From Sebastes aleutianus (lineage: Eukaryota; Chordata; Actinopteri; Perciformes; Sebastidae): 64,000 nucleotides of DNA. The stretch covers positions 9,346,544 to 9,410,543 of the forward strand of contig CAKAKS010000039.1 in assembly GCA_916700875.1 (NCBI GenBank), read 5' to 3'. Of this stretch, positions 44,990 through 56,999 are shown one piece after another (position 1 is the stretch's first letter; every line of letters starts with the position of its first letter). The position numbers and the translations under genes are program-made. Below the pieces are notes generated by a model. That model was given only the letters and a program-made list of their open reading frames with translations, was not told the origin of the DNA and made no database searches.

Positions 44990-46150
44990 CAACACAATTA
45001 TTCAACAGTACAGTGTGCAGGATTTGATGACATCTAGTGGTGTAGTTGCACATTGCAACCAACTGAGCACCCCTTTCTCTCACACCTCCCTTTCCAAGAC
45101 TGCGGTAACGTAAGTCGGCGAGTGCAAAACCGTAGTGCATAAACATCAATCGCCTCACTCAGAGGCCATCCTTACTATAATAACACTACTTTAGGAGCAA
45201 CGGTAGTCAGACGGCGGCTGGCGTTACCACGGTTTTGCACTCTGCGGCTCACGTTACTGCATTTTCACAAGTGTGTTGGAAAACTACGGTGGCCTTCAGG
45301 TAGCATAAAAACGTGAAAGGCTCTCAGTGAACCAGTGTTTGGTTTGTCCGTTCGATGATCTTGATCTTTAATAGTTATGATAGGTCGTCGGGCAGCGGGT
45401 CTCACGAGAGTTTTTGCAGATCTCAGGTCAAATTTTGCAAATGTGGGTTACCTTCTAGACACGACACTCCGTGAAGAGGTCCCGCTCCCTATGTAGATAT
45501 GAAGGGCTCATTCTAAGGTATCGAAAACACAATGATTCTTAGTTTCAGGTGATTATACACGAAAGAAAACAGTTATTAAAGCAGCAGTAGGCAGGTTGGA
45601 GCAAATATGATTTTGAAAAAGAGACAGGTAATCTGAAAAAAATCATGTTCCTCTGTGTCCTCCGGTGCTCCTAACGGCATCAGCAAGATTTCACAGACCG
45701 GAGGAAAACAACCAATCAGAGCTGATGTGGAGCCTTGCCGTCTCTGAGCAGCTGTCAATCACTTGTAAACTCTGATCAAATGGTCAAACTAGACAGCGCT
45801 GATCAAATATGAATCAATATTCTGTTCCTGTAATGCCTATTTCTCTCCTCAAATGTTTTCAGAAACATCTGGTAGTGTACTGTTTAGCTGCAAAATGAGA
45901 AAGTTTGTGACCCGGCAGCCATGTTGAGATCTGTTGAGGAAATACCAAGCACCGCCCACCAGCCGGAGCACAGCCAATAGGAACGCTCTCTCTCTCTCTG
46001 AAATGACCTGTGATTGGCCAAAGTGTCCCGTCACGGGTTAGATTTTTTAAAGCCTATAAAACAGAGCCATGAGGAGGTGCAGAAGTCTAGTTATCGCTCA
46101 GAACACTTCAATTACATTAGATCCCTCGAAATGACACTGGCCCTTTAACA
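44990..46150. repeat. Two adjoining interspersed repeats
   Basis: 44990-45560 has features of a non-coding fish repeat (gatgacatctagtggtg; aaaactacggtggccttcag). 45578-46150 starts taaagcagcagtaggcaggt and ends near ggccctttaa. Neither has a coding frame. Confidence 0.45.
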
Positions 46151-46387
46151 TAATTTCCCCCCCACATAAATTCATCCTCATCAGTAGCTTTACTGTTTTT
46201 TTTTTTACTGTAGTATTGTGTCCTGGACTCTGGATTGTGTCCTGGACTCACCTCCCTCACCGTCTTTAAACAGAGAAAGTTTGTCTCTCTTTACATTAAT
46301 TAAAAGTCAGACTGACTGTTTGTTTGTGGTCAGAGATCTCCACTCCTTCTGCCAACGTTTCATTGTTCACCAAACTGTTGGCCAGGA

Positions 46388-46410
46388 GGAGGAGGAGGAG
46401 GAGGAGGAAT
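46388..46410. repeat. (GAG)n microsatellite
   Basis: Eight GAG triplets; in one frame it gives a Glu run inside a short frame with no other support. Confidence 0.8.
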
Positions 46411-46984
46411 GTTTTGGCGCTGAGCATGAAGAATCCATTTTCCTCGGCCTGCTGCTGCAGTGGCGGCGGCGAGCGACAGCGGCGGAGGGAGATTAGGAGC
46501 TGATATCCTGCCTCCTCATCCGTCGCCTGATAACACACAGCAGGATAATGGCTCTGCTATTTCTGCTGCTGAGACGATGACGGTTGTTATCTGACTGCTG
46601 GAAGCTGCTGTTTAGAGCTCCAGGAGGCAACATGGCAGACCAATCAGTCAGTATATCAGTGATGGATTCACGGAGCTCCTGCTGGTTAACATTAGCGTCG
46701 GTGCAGCTGCAGTCGGACTGGAACATCTGTCAGTTTTGCATCAAATTTACAGATACTGCCATCTTTTACATGCTTTAACATGTACGCATCATTTCAGTCA
46801 ATATTCATTCCTTTGCACTATTGTATTTGTTTACAGTTTACAGAAACACTTGTATAAAGACATTGTATGTTGTTTTTATACATATTTTATATATACCTTT
46901 TGAGGGAAACATATTTTCTCCTGGATTATGGCTGCGGTTTTAAACACGTGGTTAATGTTGTAAATTGAAACAAAACAAAAAAAC
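46411..46984. other. Unique island, then AT-rich spacer
   Basis: 46430-46720 is not similar to any repeat in the window and has balanced composition; no exon with matching splice sites found. Confidence 0.3.
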
Positions 46985-47667
46985 TAGGGCTGTCAAAGTT
47001 AACGCGATAACAACACGTTAACGCAAATTAGTTTTAATGCCACAAATTTCTTTAATGCATTAACGCAACCTGCGATTTTGTAGTGGGCTCAGTTTTAAAG
47101 CTACAGTGGAGATACTGGTATCATATGAAACTACAAAAACCTAAAGAATCCATTGGTACCAACCATGTCATACTAACTTGTAAAAAAGGAGGCTAAATAA
47201 CGCCCCAAACTTGCACTACATTTTGGCGAGGAAAAACCAGCATGGCCATTTTCAAAGAGGTCCCTTGACCTCTGACCTCAAGATATGTGGATGAAAATGG
47301 GTTCTATGGGTACCCACGAGTCTCCCCTTTACAGACATGCCCACTTTATGATAATCCCATGCCGTTTGGGGCAAGTCCTGTTGGGCTTGAGTTTGCCATG
47401 TTATGATTTGAGCATATTTTTTATGCTGAATGCAGTACCTGTGAGGGTTTCTGGACAATATTTGTCATTGTTTTGTGTTGTTAATTGATTTCCAATAATA
47501 AATATATACATACATTTGCATAAAGCAGCATATTTGTTCACTCCCATGTTGATAAGATTATTAAATACTTGAGGTACATTTTGAGCAGATATAAAATGTG
47601 CAAATAATTTCCGATTAATCATGATTAACTATATTTTTACTAATATTTTAATCGATTGACAGCTCTA
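46985..47667 (-). mobile_element. hAT-type MITE, full-length reverse copy
   Basis: Starts tagggctgtcaaagttaacg, ends gattgacagctcta. Same family as 23045-23625. Its flanks show no 8-bp duplication, so one end may have been rearranged. Confidence 0.8.
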
Positions 47668-47821
47668 ATTGAATTACTATAGTTTTAAAAAAAATTTCAA
47701 AATGTTGTCATGCATGAAAAGATACTCGATTACTATTTGTGAATTATTTAAACAACATTTGTATGAGAATGATTCTGTCCCATGCTTTTTGATCACTATA
47801 AGCGGTTGATCACAGTAAGAA

Positions 47822-47905
47822 AGTTTATTTATATAGCACATTTCAGCAACAAGGCAATTCAAAATGCTTTACAGAAAATATTAAACACAATATAAAAGAT
47901 AAAAG
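47822..47905 (+). mobile_element. LINE-type 3' tail fragment
   Basis: agtttatttatatagcacat followed by aaggcaattcaaaatgcttt, a 3' tail widely found on fish RTE-like LINEs. No coding part. Confidence 0.5.
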
Positions 47906-48369
47906 ATAAAATTAGTGACCTAAAAAATCTGCTAAACAGCAAACTGTGGGTTCCTCACTCCACATCAGTGACCTAAAGCAAATATCCATGAGTTCTTTTT
48001 ACTTCTGGATCTTCATCAGGATGTAAAAACAGCCACAACAGTAAGTTTATGTGCCTGCAGGGAGAATACAGGCTTGTGTGTCCCACGTCTGAAAAATGCC
48101 AACACACAGTCCACTTAACGGTGCACGCTTGTAGCACTAAAGTTTATCACACAATTCACCACGGTCTACTGCTCCACACCTGTCCAGATGTTGGCGGTAT
48201 AATAAGCCTATAAACTGGTTTTAGCACCAACAGACATGAAGATTTTTATGACACTTTTTTATTCTCTTATTTTTTAATATGGTTTTATTCTTGTGCCGCA
48301 CTTTGTGATCTTGTTCTATGAAAGGTGTTATATTAAATAAACTTTACTCACTTACCTTACGTCGTGTTC

Positions 48370-48667
48370 AGCCTGAATATTAATAGTCGCATGGTTATAA
48401 CTTATGATTACATGGTTTTGTTAAATACTCGATTCTGATTGGTCAATCACGGCGTTCTACGGTCTGTTATCTCTTTATATCACACCGTTGCTATGGGCGC
48501 AGTTCTGATGTCGGACTCTGTCGGACCGTTCTTGTGTTAAATTATTGATTTCTTAAGTAATAAGCATGATAATGTACAGCTAGCGGGTCATTGTTGTGAA
48601 ATAAACCCCTTCAGGGCGATGCAAGATTGTTATTTCACAACAATGACCGGCTCGCTGTACATTATCC
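48370..48667. repeat. Repeat ending in a 37-bp inverted repeat (hairpin)
   Basis: 48568-48604 and 48630-48666 are inverse over 37 bases with two mismatches (gataatgtacagc... and ...gctgtacattatc), separated by 25 bases. The sequence in front (tgattggtcaatcacggcgt) looks like part of the same interspersed repeat. Confidence 0.75.
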
Positions 48668-48678
48668 CTTATCTATTC

Positions 48679-49473
48679 GGTAACACTTTATAATAACCAT
48701 CATTTATAAATGGTAAATTGATAGTTAATCAAACTTAATCAATAGTTATTTTAATGTTAAAATCAACGAAATTACAATTAATAATGTTTACCTATTATTA
48801 GTAATGCTATAATTTCGGTTACTTTATCAGTTTACTGTTGCACACATTCTAACCTTGTATGTATATATATATACTGTATATATATATATATATACTTATT
48901 AAATACCTATATATGTATATATATATATATATATATATAAGTATTTAATTAAGATATAATTTTTAAACCTCAACAAAATTGCATGTAAACCATCTATAAA
49001 CATTATCTGTATTATAACATTTCAACTGATGATTATAATATCTTGTTAAATGGTTAATAAATACTTTGTAAAGGATCATTATTTAAATAGATAGCTAATA
49101 CTTTGTTATGGTTAATAATATTTGGTTAATGGTTCATTTATCTCTGTAATGTTTATAGATGTTTTACAAACATTTTTTTAAAGGTTTACAAATAATTTTG
49201 GAATAATTAACAAATACCTAATATAGTATATATAAAATGTTGTAAAGTGTGCAACAATAAACTGTTAATAAATATTTTACTAATGTAATCATTCATATTA
49301 TTTCATATCCAAATACACAAACTAATGATAGTATAACAGAAATTATAGCATTACTAATAAGTCGTAAACATTATAAATTATCATCTCATTGTTAACAGTA
49401 AAATAACTATTAATTAAGTTTCATTAACAATCAATTTGACATTTATAGATTATGTTTATTATAAAGTATTACC
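48679..49473. mobile_element. hAT-type MITE with long terminal inverted repeats
   Basis: Left end ggtaacactttataataacc and right end ggttattataaag-type inverse (ataaagtattacc) pair over roughly 180 bp per arm, with an (AT)n core at 48859-48939. Flanking 8-bp duplications are atctattc (48671-48678) and aactattc (49474-49481), one mismatch. Confidence 0.85.
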
Positions 49474-49481
49474 AACTATTC

Positions 49482-50590
49482 TTCTTAATGAGACTTAGAA
49501 GACAAAAAAAACATTATATACTTATATTACCCATCAGAATAATATCACATTATGTCTCTTTTATTCTGGATTTAAGGACTCGTGACTTCATGTACAGCAG
49601 TTTTACGTAATACTGGTTGCTGGTTGCTGGAGTTATTAAAGACTGGAGCTATTTAAGTCTTGTGCAGCAGATGTGATCCTAATATCTGCTCATTACAGTC
49701 ACTTCACTCTATTTTTGAAACAAAACATTTTTCACTCTTTTAATATTTCGTCCGTAATCTGATTCAGTCAGAAAATAATGGATGAAAAATGACTGGCCTT
49801 TTCAAACACATTTACACATTTTCTTCCTCTTCCTGATCCTTCCTCATCCTCTTTTTGTTTTGTATCCTCCCTCTCTTTGTATTTTCCTGTCTGCCTTTTC
49901 TCCTCCTCTTTATTTTCTTCACTGTACATCTAAACTTTAACTTCATTTGTTTTTACTCGGGAAAAGATGATTCTTTGCTGGATTTTTTGTGATGAAAATT
50001 AATGAAAATGGTCATTGGGAAATGTTGTTGCAGGATGAGGCAGCATCGAATTAATTAACATTGTGTTATATATTTATTGGATTATTTCACAATTTCATGG
50101 CTATATTAAATATGTTTTTGTGTTCATTCATTATTTATTCATCATGAAGAAAAAAACAAGATAATGTCTTATTTATTTACGTAATATTGAAAACTCCGGG
50201 TCTCCGGGATGATGCTATCGACACACCTCAGTTTACATATCTTTTTTTGTCTACCACGATATTTCTTTTTATCCTTTTTTATATTCTACTTTAATCCTAT
50301 TTCAACTTCTGCACTATTTTGTGTTTTACGCTGATGTTTTGGATTCTCAAATTTACTGCGTTTTATTTTTTGTTATACAACTTGAGCTTAGAGCAAACGA
50401 CTGCTCCACTGTAATTGTTGTGCATATGACAAATAAAGACTTAAAACTTGATAGTGTCGACACAATTTGAGAAATAAATCTGTCACATATGAGGTATGAA
50501 CTTTTACTTGCTTACTAGTTCACAATTTACACGTTATAATTAATTTCCCTATATGCTGCTGTCTGATACTTTACTGCCAGTTCATAACGT
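49482..50590. other. Intergenic, AT-rich
   Basis: A pyrimidine-rich tract at 49820-49930. No gene or element end recognised. Confidence 0.35.
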
Positions 50591-51350
50591 CCATCTAGCG
50601 ACTCCTGGTCTTTTCATCAGCCGGGAAGAGAAAGAACGATCAGACCCGTTGCTGGTGTGAGTACTGGAGCCTTCACATGGGGTCGTGTTTACCGTGTTCA
50701 TGAGAGGAGTCCATATGAACGCCCCCCCCCCCCCCCTCTCGTGGTAGTCACGACCACGTAAGTGGAAAGTTTCTGAAAGCTCAGAGTTCTCGAGTTGTGA
50801 CGTGTTTGGAAATGTTTCGGTACATAATAAGTGAATATGTTGTTATTTTAGTCGTATATTGTAATTCTTTATAATTTTATAATATGTCTGAGGAAAATGT
50901 TGATATTCCCAACGGCCTCATCTTTTTTCTCTGTCATTATGTCTTTGCATTTCCTGCATTATGTTACCCGCTTGCTAAATTATTAGCCTCTTTGGCTTCT
51001 AGACGCCGACAGCAACGTTAATATTGCCGTTGCTTAGCAGTGGTGTTCTCACGACTTAACCGCTTGAATGCCAAGCATATTGTGTACACGACTTCCCATG
51101 TTGTAAATACGAGCTCACGAGTTTCATTTGAAGGCAACCATACATCCCAATACGAAACACAGGGGCGGGACTTCGCCGCTCCATTTGAACTCTGAATAGA
51201 GTGATCCAGGGATGGTGTTTTTTTGTAGGCCAACCAGGAAGTTAGCATCGCCCTGGTTCCCTCAACAAAAGGCCAGTGGGATTGTTCCATTGGGTTTTGA
51301 ATTATTGCAGGAAATAAGCTCTGTGGCAAGCACACGTTTATGATACTTAC
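50591..51350. repeat. Interspersed repeat mosaic with C15 run
   Basis: The start (gcgactcctggtcttttcatc, agccgggaag) matches 16213-16270. A run of 15 C lies at 50722-50736. ggggcgggacttcgccgctc at 51165 matches 16579-16600. The minus-strand frame across 51018-51335 is repeat sequence. Confidence 0.5.
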
Positions 51351-52800
51351 ACATTTTGTTCAGCAAGATAATCTCCACAAAGGAACACCACTTTATGATT
51401 TTTGAAGTGTGAATGCAATCACCAGAAGTAAAAAGCAAACGTTAAGGCTATAAACAAACTACACCACGGTCACATGAACACGAGTATACACAAAGAGGAT
51501 GTAAAGGAGGATGAGTCAGCGTGATGATGTTTAGTAGCCTCATTTAAGACACATAAAATTCATGTGCCGATTACTGATGTATTTTATGTCGTAGAACAAA
51601 ATGTTAAAATCTCTTCAGCTTGTGTTAACCACAGACCTTATTTCAGGCATGTAACTAAAAACCCATTCATAAAACCTTCCAGACGAGGGAACTGGAAGTG
51701 CTAAAATGCTGACTCATTTCTGGGTTATAGACTTATTCCTGTAGCACTCTATATGCAATTTCTGTGTTTGAATTCTGAAGAAGCTCTGAAAGACTTTATA
51801 GCTCACTTAGTTAAAACTTAGTTGAACAGTTCAGATGTTTGGGATTCAAAAAAACATTTACATCCAGATTTAAATGTGATTTCATTCAATCAGACTTAAA
51901 GCTAACATGTTCCATAAAACTTCACTCTTTAGCTTTTTATTTCCTGTGGCGGTTCAGCCAGAGGAGGAACTTCTGCAGGATGTTTGATGACGCTACCCAG
52001 CAGCTCGTTCGTCTGAGGACGAGCAGTAAACAAAAGAGCAATAAGAGCTTTTCTCCGATAAGACTTTGATTCATCCTGCTCTCTTATCACCTGCTTCTCA
52101 GCGTCACCTGCAGCCCTCTTTTCCACCGACGCACCGAGCCTTCCCCCGTCGCCATTTATCTGAGGAGTTTACATACACGGCAGACAGGAAGACGGTGTCC
52201 TGTGTCACAGACGATGATATCTGGGGGAATTTAACTGACAATAACATACACTTTGAAATGATATCACACCTGCTGCACGGAGGAGTTAAACAATAAACCC
52301 CAGCTGGAAATCAGGGTGGGAAATCATTGTTTTCACATATAAATATCTAAATGTGGATCATGCAGAGCCATCAAAGATATAGTTAGAATATCTTCAATCA
52401 AAAGTCCTAAATGAACCAAGAAAATGTTGTTGTCTTCTCATGAAACTGGAAGAAAAAAGGATGGAAGGAAGAGAGGCAAAATATTTCAAAAATATTATTT
52501 CTAAAGTCCGCCGGTCGTTCTGAATGTTTTCTGCTTCTTGATATAATGAGGACCAAACAATAACGTTCTCTCCTGCAAACTTGCTCTGAATTCACAGTTT
52601 TAGGGATTTATAAGAAACTATTGGACCTTTAAATGAAGTCTTTGTCAACTTTAGTGTGAAAAGAAAAACAAAAATGTGTTTTTCACAGTCTGAGGACTGA
52701 AACGTCATTAATAAATTGTGATTTCTTTGATTTTTTTTCACACTTAGAGATTTGATTTTTTTATTTGATTTGGTTATGTGATTCAGATTAATCAATTAGG
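51351..52800. other. Intergenic, unique sequence
   Basis: No exon is supported. 52050-52200 is a pyrimidine-rich, balanced stretch without repeat similarity. Confidence 0.3.
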
Positions 52801-53010
52801 GGGAACTACAACACATTTTGCGAAAACTACTTAGTTAGGTTTAGGAAAAAATCGCGGTTTGGGTTTAAATAACACCGGACGTGCTGTATCTTAAGTACGG
52901 AAGTTACGTGACAAATAAATCAACTTGACTTGTGGTTTCACACGGGACACAAACACCGGCCTCCTGGGCAAAAGTTTGATATTTTTTGACCCACCGATCA
53001 ACCCTGGTGT
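52801..53010 (+). repeat. Interspersed repeat, partial copy
   Basis: aactacttagttaggtttag, aacaccggacgtgctgt and cacgggacacaaacaccggc are shared with 56640-56840 and, inverted, with 58960-59130. Confidence 0.6.
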
Positions 53011-53227
53011 TTGGTTCTCTCTATACTTCGTAGTTCACAATTACGTGAATTAGATACGAATTAATTTCGTGCTGAGCATCACAATTTTTTTTTAAATTTG
53101 TGTCACAATCAATACATTAAATTTCATGACTATTTCACGAACTGCTGTGTGACTGGGCTGAGATATCAGATATTTGGTTCCCACCTCTAACAAGACCTGT
53201 GAGCCAACAGTATAACAACGTTGGTAT

Positions 53228-53348
53228 CAATCAATTGCACCTTTAAGTAAGGTTTTTTTGCATGCAGGACTTTTGCTTGAGGTATTTTCCCAGTGTGGTA
53301 TTAGTACTTCCACCTCAGTAAAGGATCTGAGTACTTCCTCCACCACTG
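53228..53348. mobile_element. AAGTA MITE-like fragment
   Basis: Right-end piece ending gatctgagtacttcctccac. Confidence 0.55.
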
Positions 53349-53439
53349 GTTGTCTGACTGAAACGTCGTCGTTAACACGTCTCTGTTGAATCTCAATGAG
53401 ATGAATCTCATTAAATAAAGTTAATAAAGTTGCTAAAAG

Positions 53440-53790
53440 GATGATGAGAAATGAGCCGGTGTTGAAACACTTTCGGTGCTCCGGTCAGTGACTCAGTCCA
53501 CACACAGCTGATTACAACAGTGGACTGAGTGTCTGAGCCCGCTCAGCAGAGACTCACTTTAATTTAATCAGCTGCAGCTTCATATTTCTTCAGCAGAGAA
53601 ACCGTAGCAGCGGCTCATTACACAAATTAATTCATGGGACGGTTACAAATGAGCTTTATTTCTTATTTCTAAATGGAGATGCTTATGTTTAAAAGTACTC
53701 CTGGAAATTAAAATACCTGATTAAAACTAATTCTGCTTTTAAAGGAGAGCTTGGAGACAACAAAGCATTTTTACAGTCTGAATCCTCCGA
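53440..53790. other. Unique island, possible conserved non-coding element
   Basis: Unrelated to any repeat here; carries TAATT/ATTA-type cores (aatttaatcagctgcagctt, aaattaattcatggg). No open frame. Inference from texture only. Confidence 0.25.
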
Positions 53791-54221
53791 ACATAAAGAT
53801 ACAACAGTGGCCTTAAAGGGACAGTGAAAAAAATGTTATGTCTCAGATTCCCATTTTTGTTCTTTTTCTACGTATTTATAATGAGCATTGTTCGAGGAGA
53901 CTTGAGATCTGAGAGTTTCATTGCCATTTGACAATAAATAACTTGAACCTGATGATTGTTATGTTGATACCATAAAGTAGGGCCACTGAAAATATAAGCT
54001 TTCAAGAGTAACATTTTTGATATTTTTTAGAAATAAAGTCATAATTTAAGAAAATAACTGATAATATTATGGAATTAAAGTCATAGTTTGACTGACATCT
54101 GTGTTCATACTGTCATACAGTGTATATGTTTCTCTCATTGGCTGTCCGATCTCTGCAGTAAGAACACAAAATGAGTCACTAGTGGGGTTAATTTTGTCTG
54201 TAACACAATGCTCCTTTAATG

Positions 54222-54412
54222 CATCAGTGATTATAATCAAGTAATATAATATATAGCCTGAAATGGACCATTCTGCATAATGAGTATTTTTTTTTAATTT
54301 GGTTCTTTCAATATATTTTGAATGCAGGATTTTTATTTGTAATAGAGTATTTCTACACGGTTGTATTACTACTTTTACTTAAGTAAAATATCTCAGTACT
54401 TCTTCCACTTCT
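54222..54412. mobile_element. AAGTA MITE-like fragment
   Basis: Right half, ending tctcagtacttcttccactt. Confidence 0.5.
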
Positions 54413-55130
54413 GAATTGGGAGAATGTTTTGTGATATAAGAAGATGAAATTATATGTTGTTATAATAAAAAAAATTCTTGTTAAAATGGAATTTGGTGAG
54501 TAATAATGAGGAAAAATATGTCATTATATCATGAAAAATATATTGTTCTAATGTGAAAAAGATGTCTTATTATGATGAGGAAGTGAGCAATTTTTTATTT
54601 ATATTTTTGTTGATGTTTTTTTTGTGGAAACAGTATGCTGTATAGAAGCTATCGGCTGACTTCAGTCTCTAAAATGTTACCTTCAGTATCTGTCTTAGCA
54701 GAGGGTAAAACATGTTAGCAGCTGTGATTTAGTTTTAGATTATCTTTATATTTCTTTATGTTCATCGTTGTAATGTTTTATTATTTTCCTGTGGGGAATC
54801 TGACTGAGATCACAGTGTTTCTGTGAGTCCAGACTGCTTATAATATCTGGTATTTAATGATATTTCATGACAGTAAACGCCTGGAGGTCAGCTCTGTGTG
54901 AATCGGATTCAGGGAGCTGTGTGTGCTGAAACGTGCTCTGCTTGGAGGGAAGTGGATTAACTAAATATTTAAAATGTAAGTTTCCTCCAAACTTTCACCC
55001 TGAACTCAGATTTCTGCTGTAATAAGATATTAGGATAAATGTCAGCATGGATTAACTCGTCTCAGTTCCAAACAGAAGGTAAAGTTCACAGTTTGCTCTT
55101 GTTCTCAGCCTCTGAGCAACGCACTGACGC
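54413..55130. other. Intergenic, AT-rich then unique
   Basis: 54780-55060 is unique-looking; no gene or element end is seen. Confidence 0.3.
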
Positions 55131-55640
55131 TTAACCTTTCTTTACACTTGCGTGCAACACCGTGGCGTGGGCCTCCGTAGATGGCGCGGGCCTCCGTAGT
55201 TGGCGTGTGCTACGAGCATGCACAGAGGCGTTTATGCTCAGCGCGTTGTTCGTTGTAGTATGCTCTGAAACGTCAGGGGGGGCGTAGAAAAAAGCCTCTT
55301 CTTTCTCCATTGTGTTGCCTATTTCTTTCAAAGTATTTAATGTCATGTGACTGTCCCTGTTGTCTCTCAATGAACAGTCATAGAGATGTCTGTACAGACC
55401 AACCTGCTCGGCCGGTCTTCCGCGTGCCAGAAAATTACGTCATCACAGCTCTCGTGTGGTGCGCGAAGGCTCGGCAACCTGTCGCGGTGGTTTGTCGTGC
55501 ACCTCTGAATTCTTGTAACTATGCGCCGACTACGAGCGCTGCACTTTTCATTTCAACATGGACACCTTCGAAGGAAGACCGTCACCAAACCTCCAGAACC
55601 ACCTTTTTCACAAGAGAGCACAAATACATTTTAGCTGTGT
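55131..55640. repeat. GC-rich degenerate transposon-like segment
   Basis: Contains repeated ggcgtgggcctccgtaga/ggcgcgggcctccgtagt and a locally raised GC content unlike its neighbours. Open frames on both strands have no recognisable domain. Confidence 0.35.
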
Positions 55641-55908
55641 AGTCATTTAGTTAATAACTCAATTAACGGCATTTTAACCGGCAACTATTTTGACAATTTA
55701 TTAATTGTTAAGTCAATTTTTAAGTAAAAAGGATAAAAATGATTTGGTTCCAGCTTCTTAAATGTGAATAATTGATGGTGTTTTTCATCCTTTGTGATTG
55801 TAAATTGAAATTTTTGGTGGGTGATTTTTGAGAAAGATTAATCACTTAATTGGGAAAATAATCAACAGATGAATCAGTAATGAAAAGAATTGTCAATTGC
55901 AGCCCTGG
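55641..55908 (-). mobile_element. GGGCTGCA-family hAT-like fragment, reverse
   Basis: Ends aattgtcaattgcagccctg, inverse of the 27833 terminus; interior is ttaattgttaagtcaa and gattaatcacttaattggg. Confidence 0.5.
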
Positions 55909-56139
55909 ATGTGACGTTGCAGCCAATTTTACATGAACTCTCTGACATCAACATGTTTGTTTTTACTATTCTGGTAGTTTAACACTTGCATAAAAGTATA
56001 AATCCTGTATATGAAGCCTGCTCTTTGAAAGCTTGTACTGCAGTGAAGACGACTCTTTGTAGTACTTTATACTACTGATACTCAGTGCAGCAGCCTCACG
56101 CTGTGTTTTAACCACAGTGTGTGTGTCTGCGGTGGGAAA

Positions 56140-56430
56140 TGAAGTGACGGCCCGGTGATGTATCACCGCTGTGTTTCCTTTAATTAATCCTCCTCCTGTG
56201 CAGCAAAGTGAGCGTAATAATTCCACACAGGCCGCTCTGATCTACCTAATGTGCTGCTCTACCTCTGACTTAAAGCCGGACCATAAATCCAGAAGAGCCT
56301 TTAGAGACGCCGGCTGAATAATGTGGCCATTAGATGATAAGGAGGAACGTGCAGGAGGGGGCGCGGTCAGGGGGAGGGGCTTCCTCTCAGCTCTGAGGTT
56401 AACCTGTGAGAGAGGACTCACCTGAAATAC
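56140..56430. other. Unique island, possible conserved non-coding element
   Basis: Contains cctttaattaatcctcctcc, gagcgtaataattcc and gaataatgtggccattagat; no repeat similarity and no coding signal. Confidence 0.3.
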
Positions 56431-56462
56431 AGCCGTCGACCTCTGAGGGAACATATGCACCT

Positions 56463-56980
56463 CTAACATCTCAACGTATTCTCATACAACGGTTCGTATG
56501 ATATTTTAGGAGGAAATCATTCCTCCTTTTTTGTTCGTTTTCCTACGAATGTCCAGCAACACGTGTCATTTTCCGCTCGTTACATGCATTCAGTCTTTTC
56601 AAAATAAACTTCCATCTTCACAAGAAACAACTTTATTTAGGATAAGGCAAGAAAACTACTTAGTTTGGTTTAGAAAAAGATTGTGGTTTGGTTTATAATA
56701 ACACCGGAAGTGCCGTTACTTAAATACGTAACTTATGTGACAAATAAATCAACATTGACTTCTGGTTTCAAACGGGACACAAACGCCGGTCTCCTTGGTG
56801 AAAGTCTGGTATTTTATGACCCACCCATCCACCCCGACCTCTTCTCTACATGGTGTTCGCCGCTCTTTATATTTTCTGGATCAAAATTTCATGAATTAAT
56901 TGATTTAGTGGGATGTACACAAATTACAGTGCACTACTTTTTGTGGGTGGAGTCAGGTAAAATGGGCCACATTAACAACT
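56463..56980 (+). repeat. Interspersed repeat, forward member of an inverted pair
   Basis: Runs from ctcatacaacggttcg through ctacgaatgtccagcaacac, gtttggtttagaaaaaga and aaacgggacacaaacgccgg to gtgggatgtacac. The same blocks occur inverted at 58780-59260, about 2 kb away. Confidence 0.65.
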
Positions 56981-56999
56981 TGTCAACATGTCAACTAGT

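Noticed and set aside
46218..46496. 92-codon frame with a Glu run
   Set aside because: The acidic run is a GAG microsatellite, and the flanking residues show no domain.
51018..51335. 105-codon minus-strand frame
   Set aside because: Part of it (ggggcgggacttcgcc) recurs at 16579, so it lies in an interspersed repeat; no transposase motif is seen.
55131..55642. Possible transposase or host exon in the GC-rich block
   Set aside because: No conserved catalytic motif or splice pairing; internal short repeats suggest degenerate element sequence.
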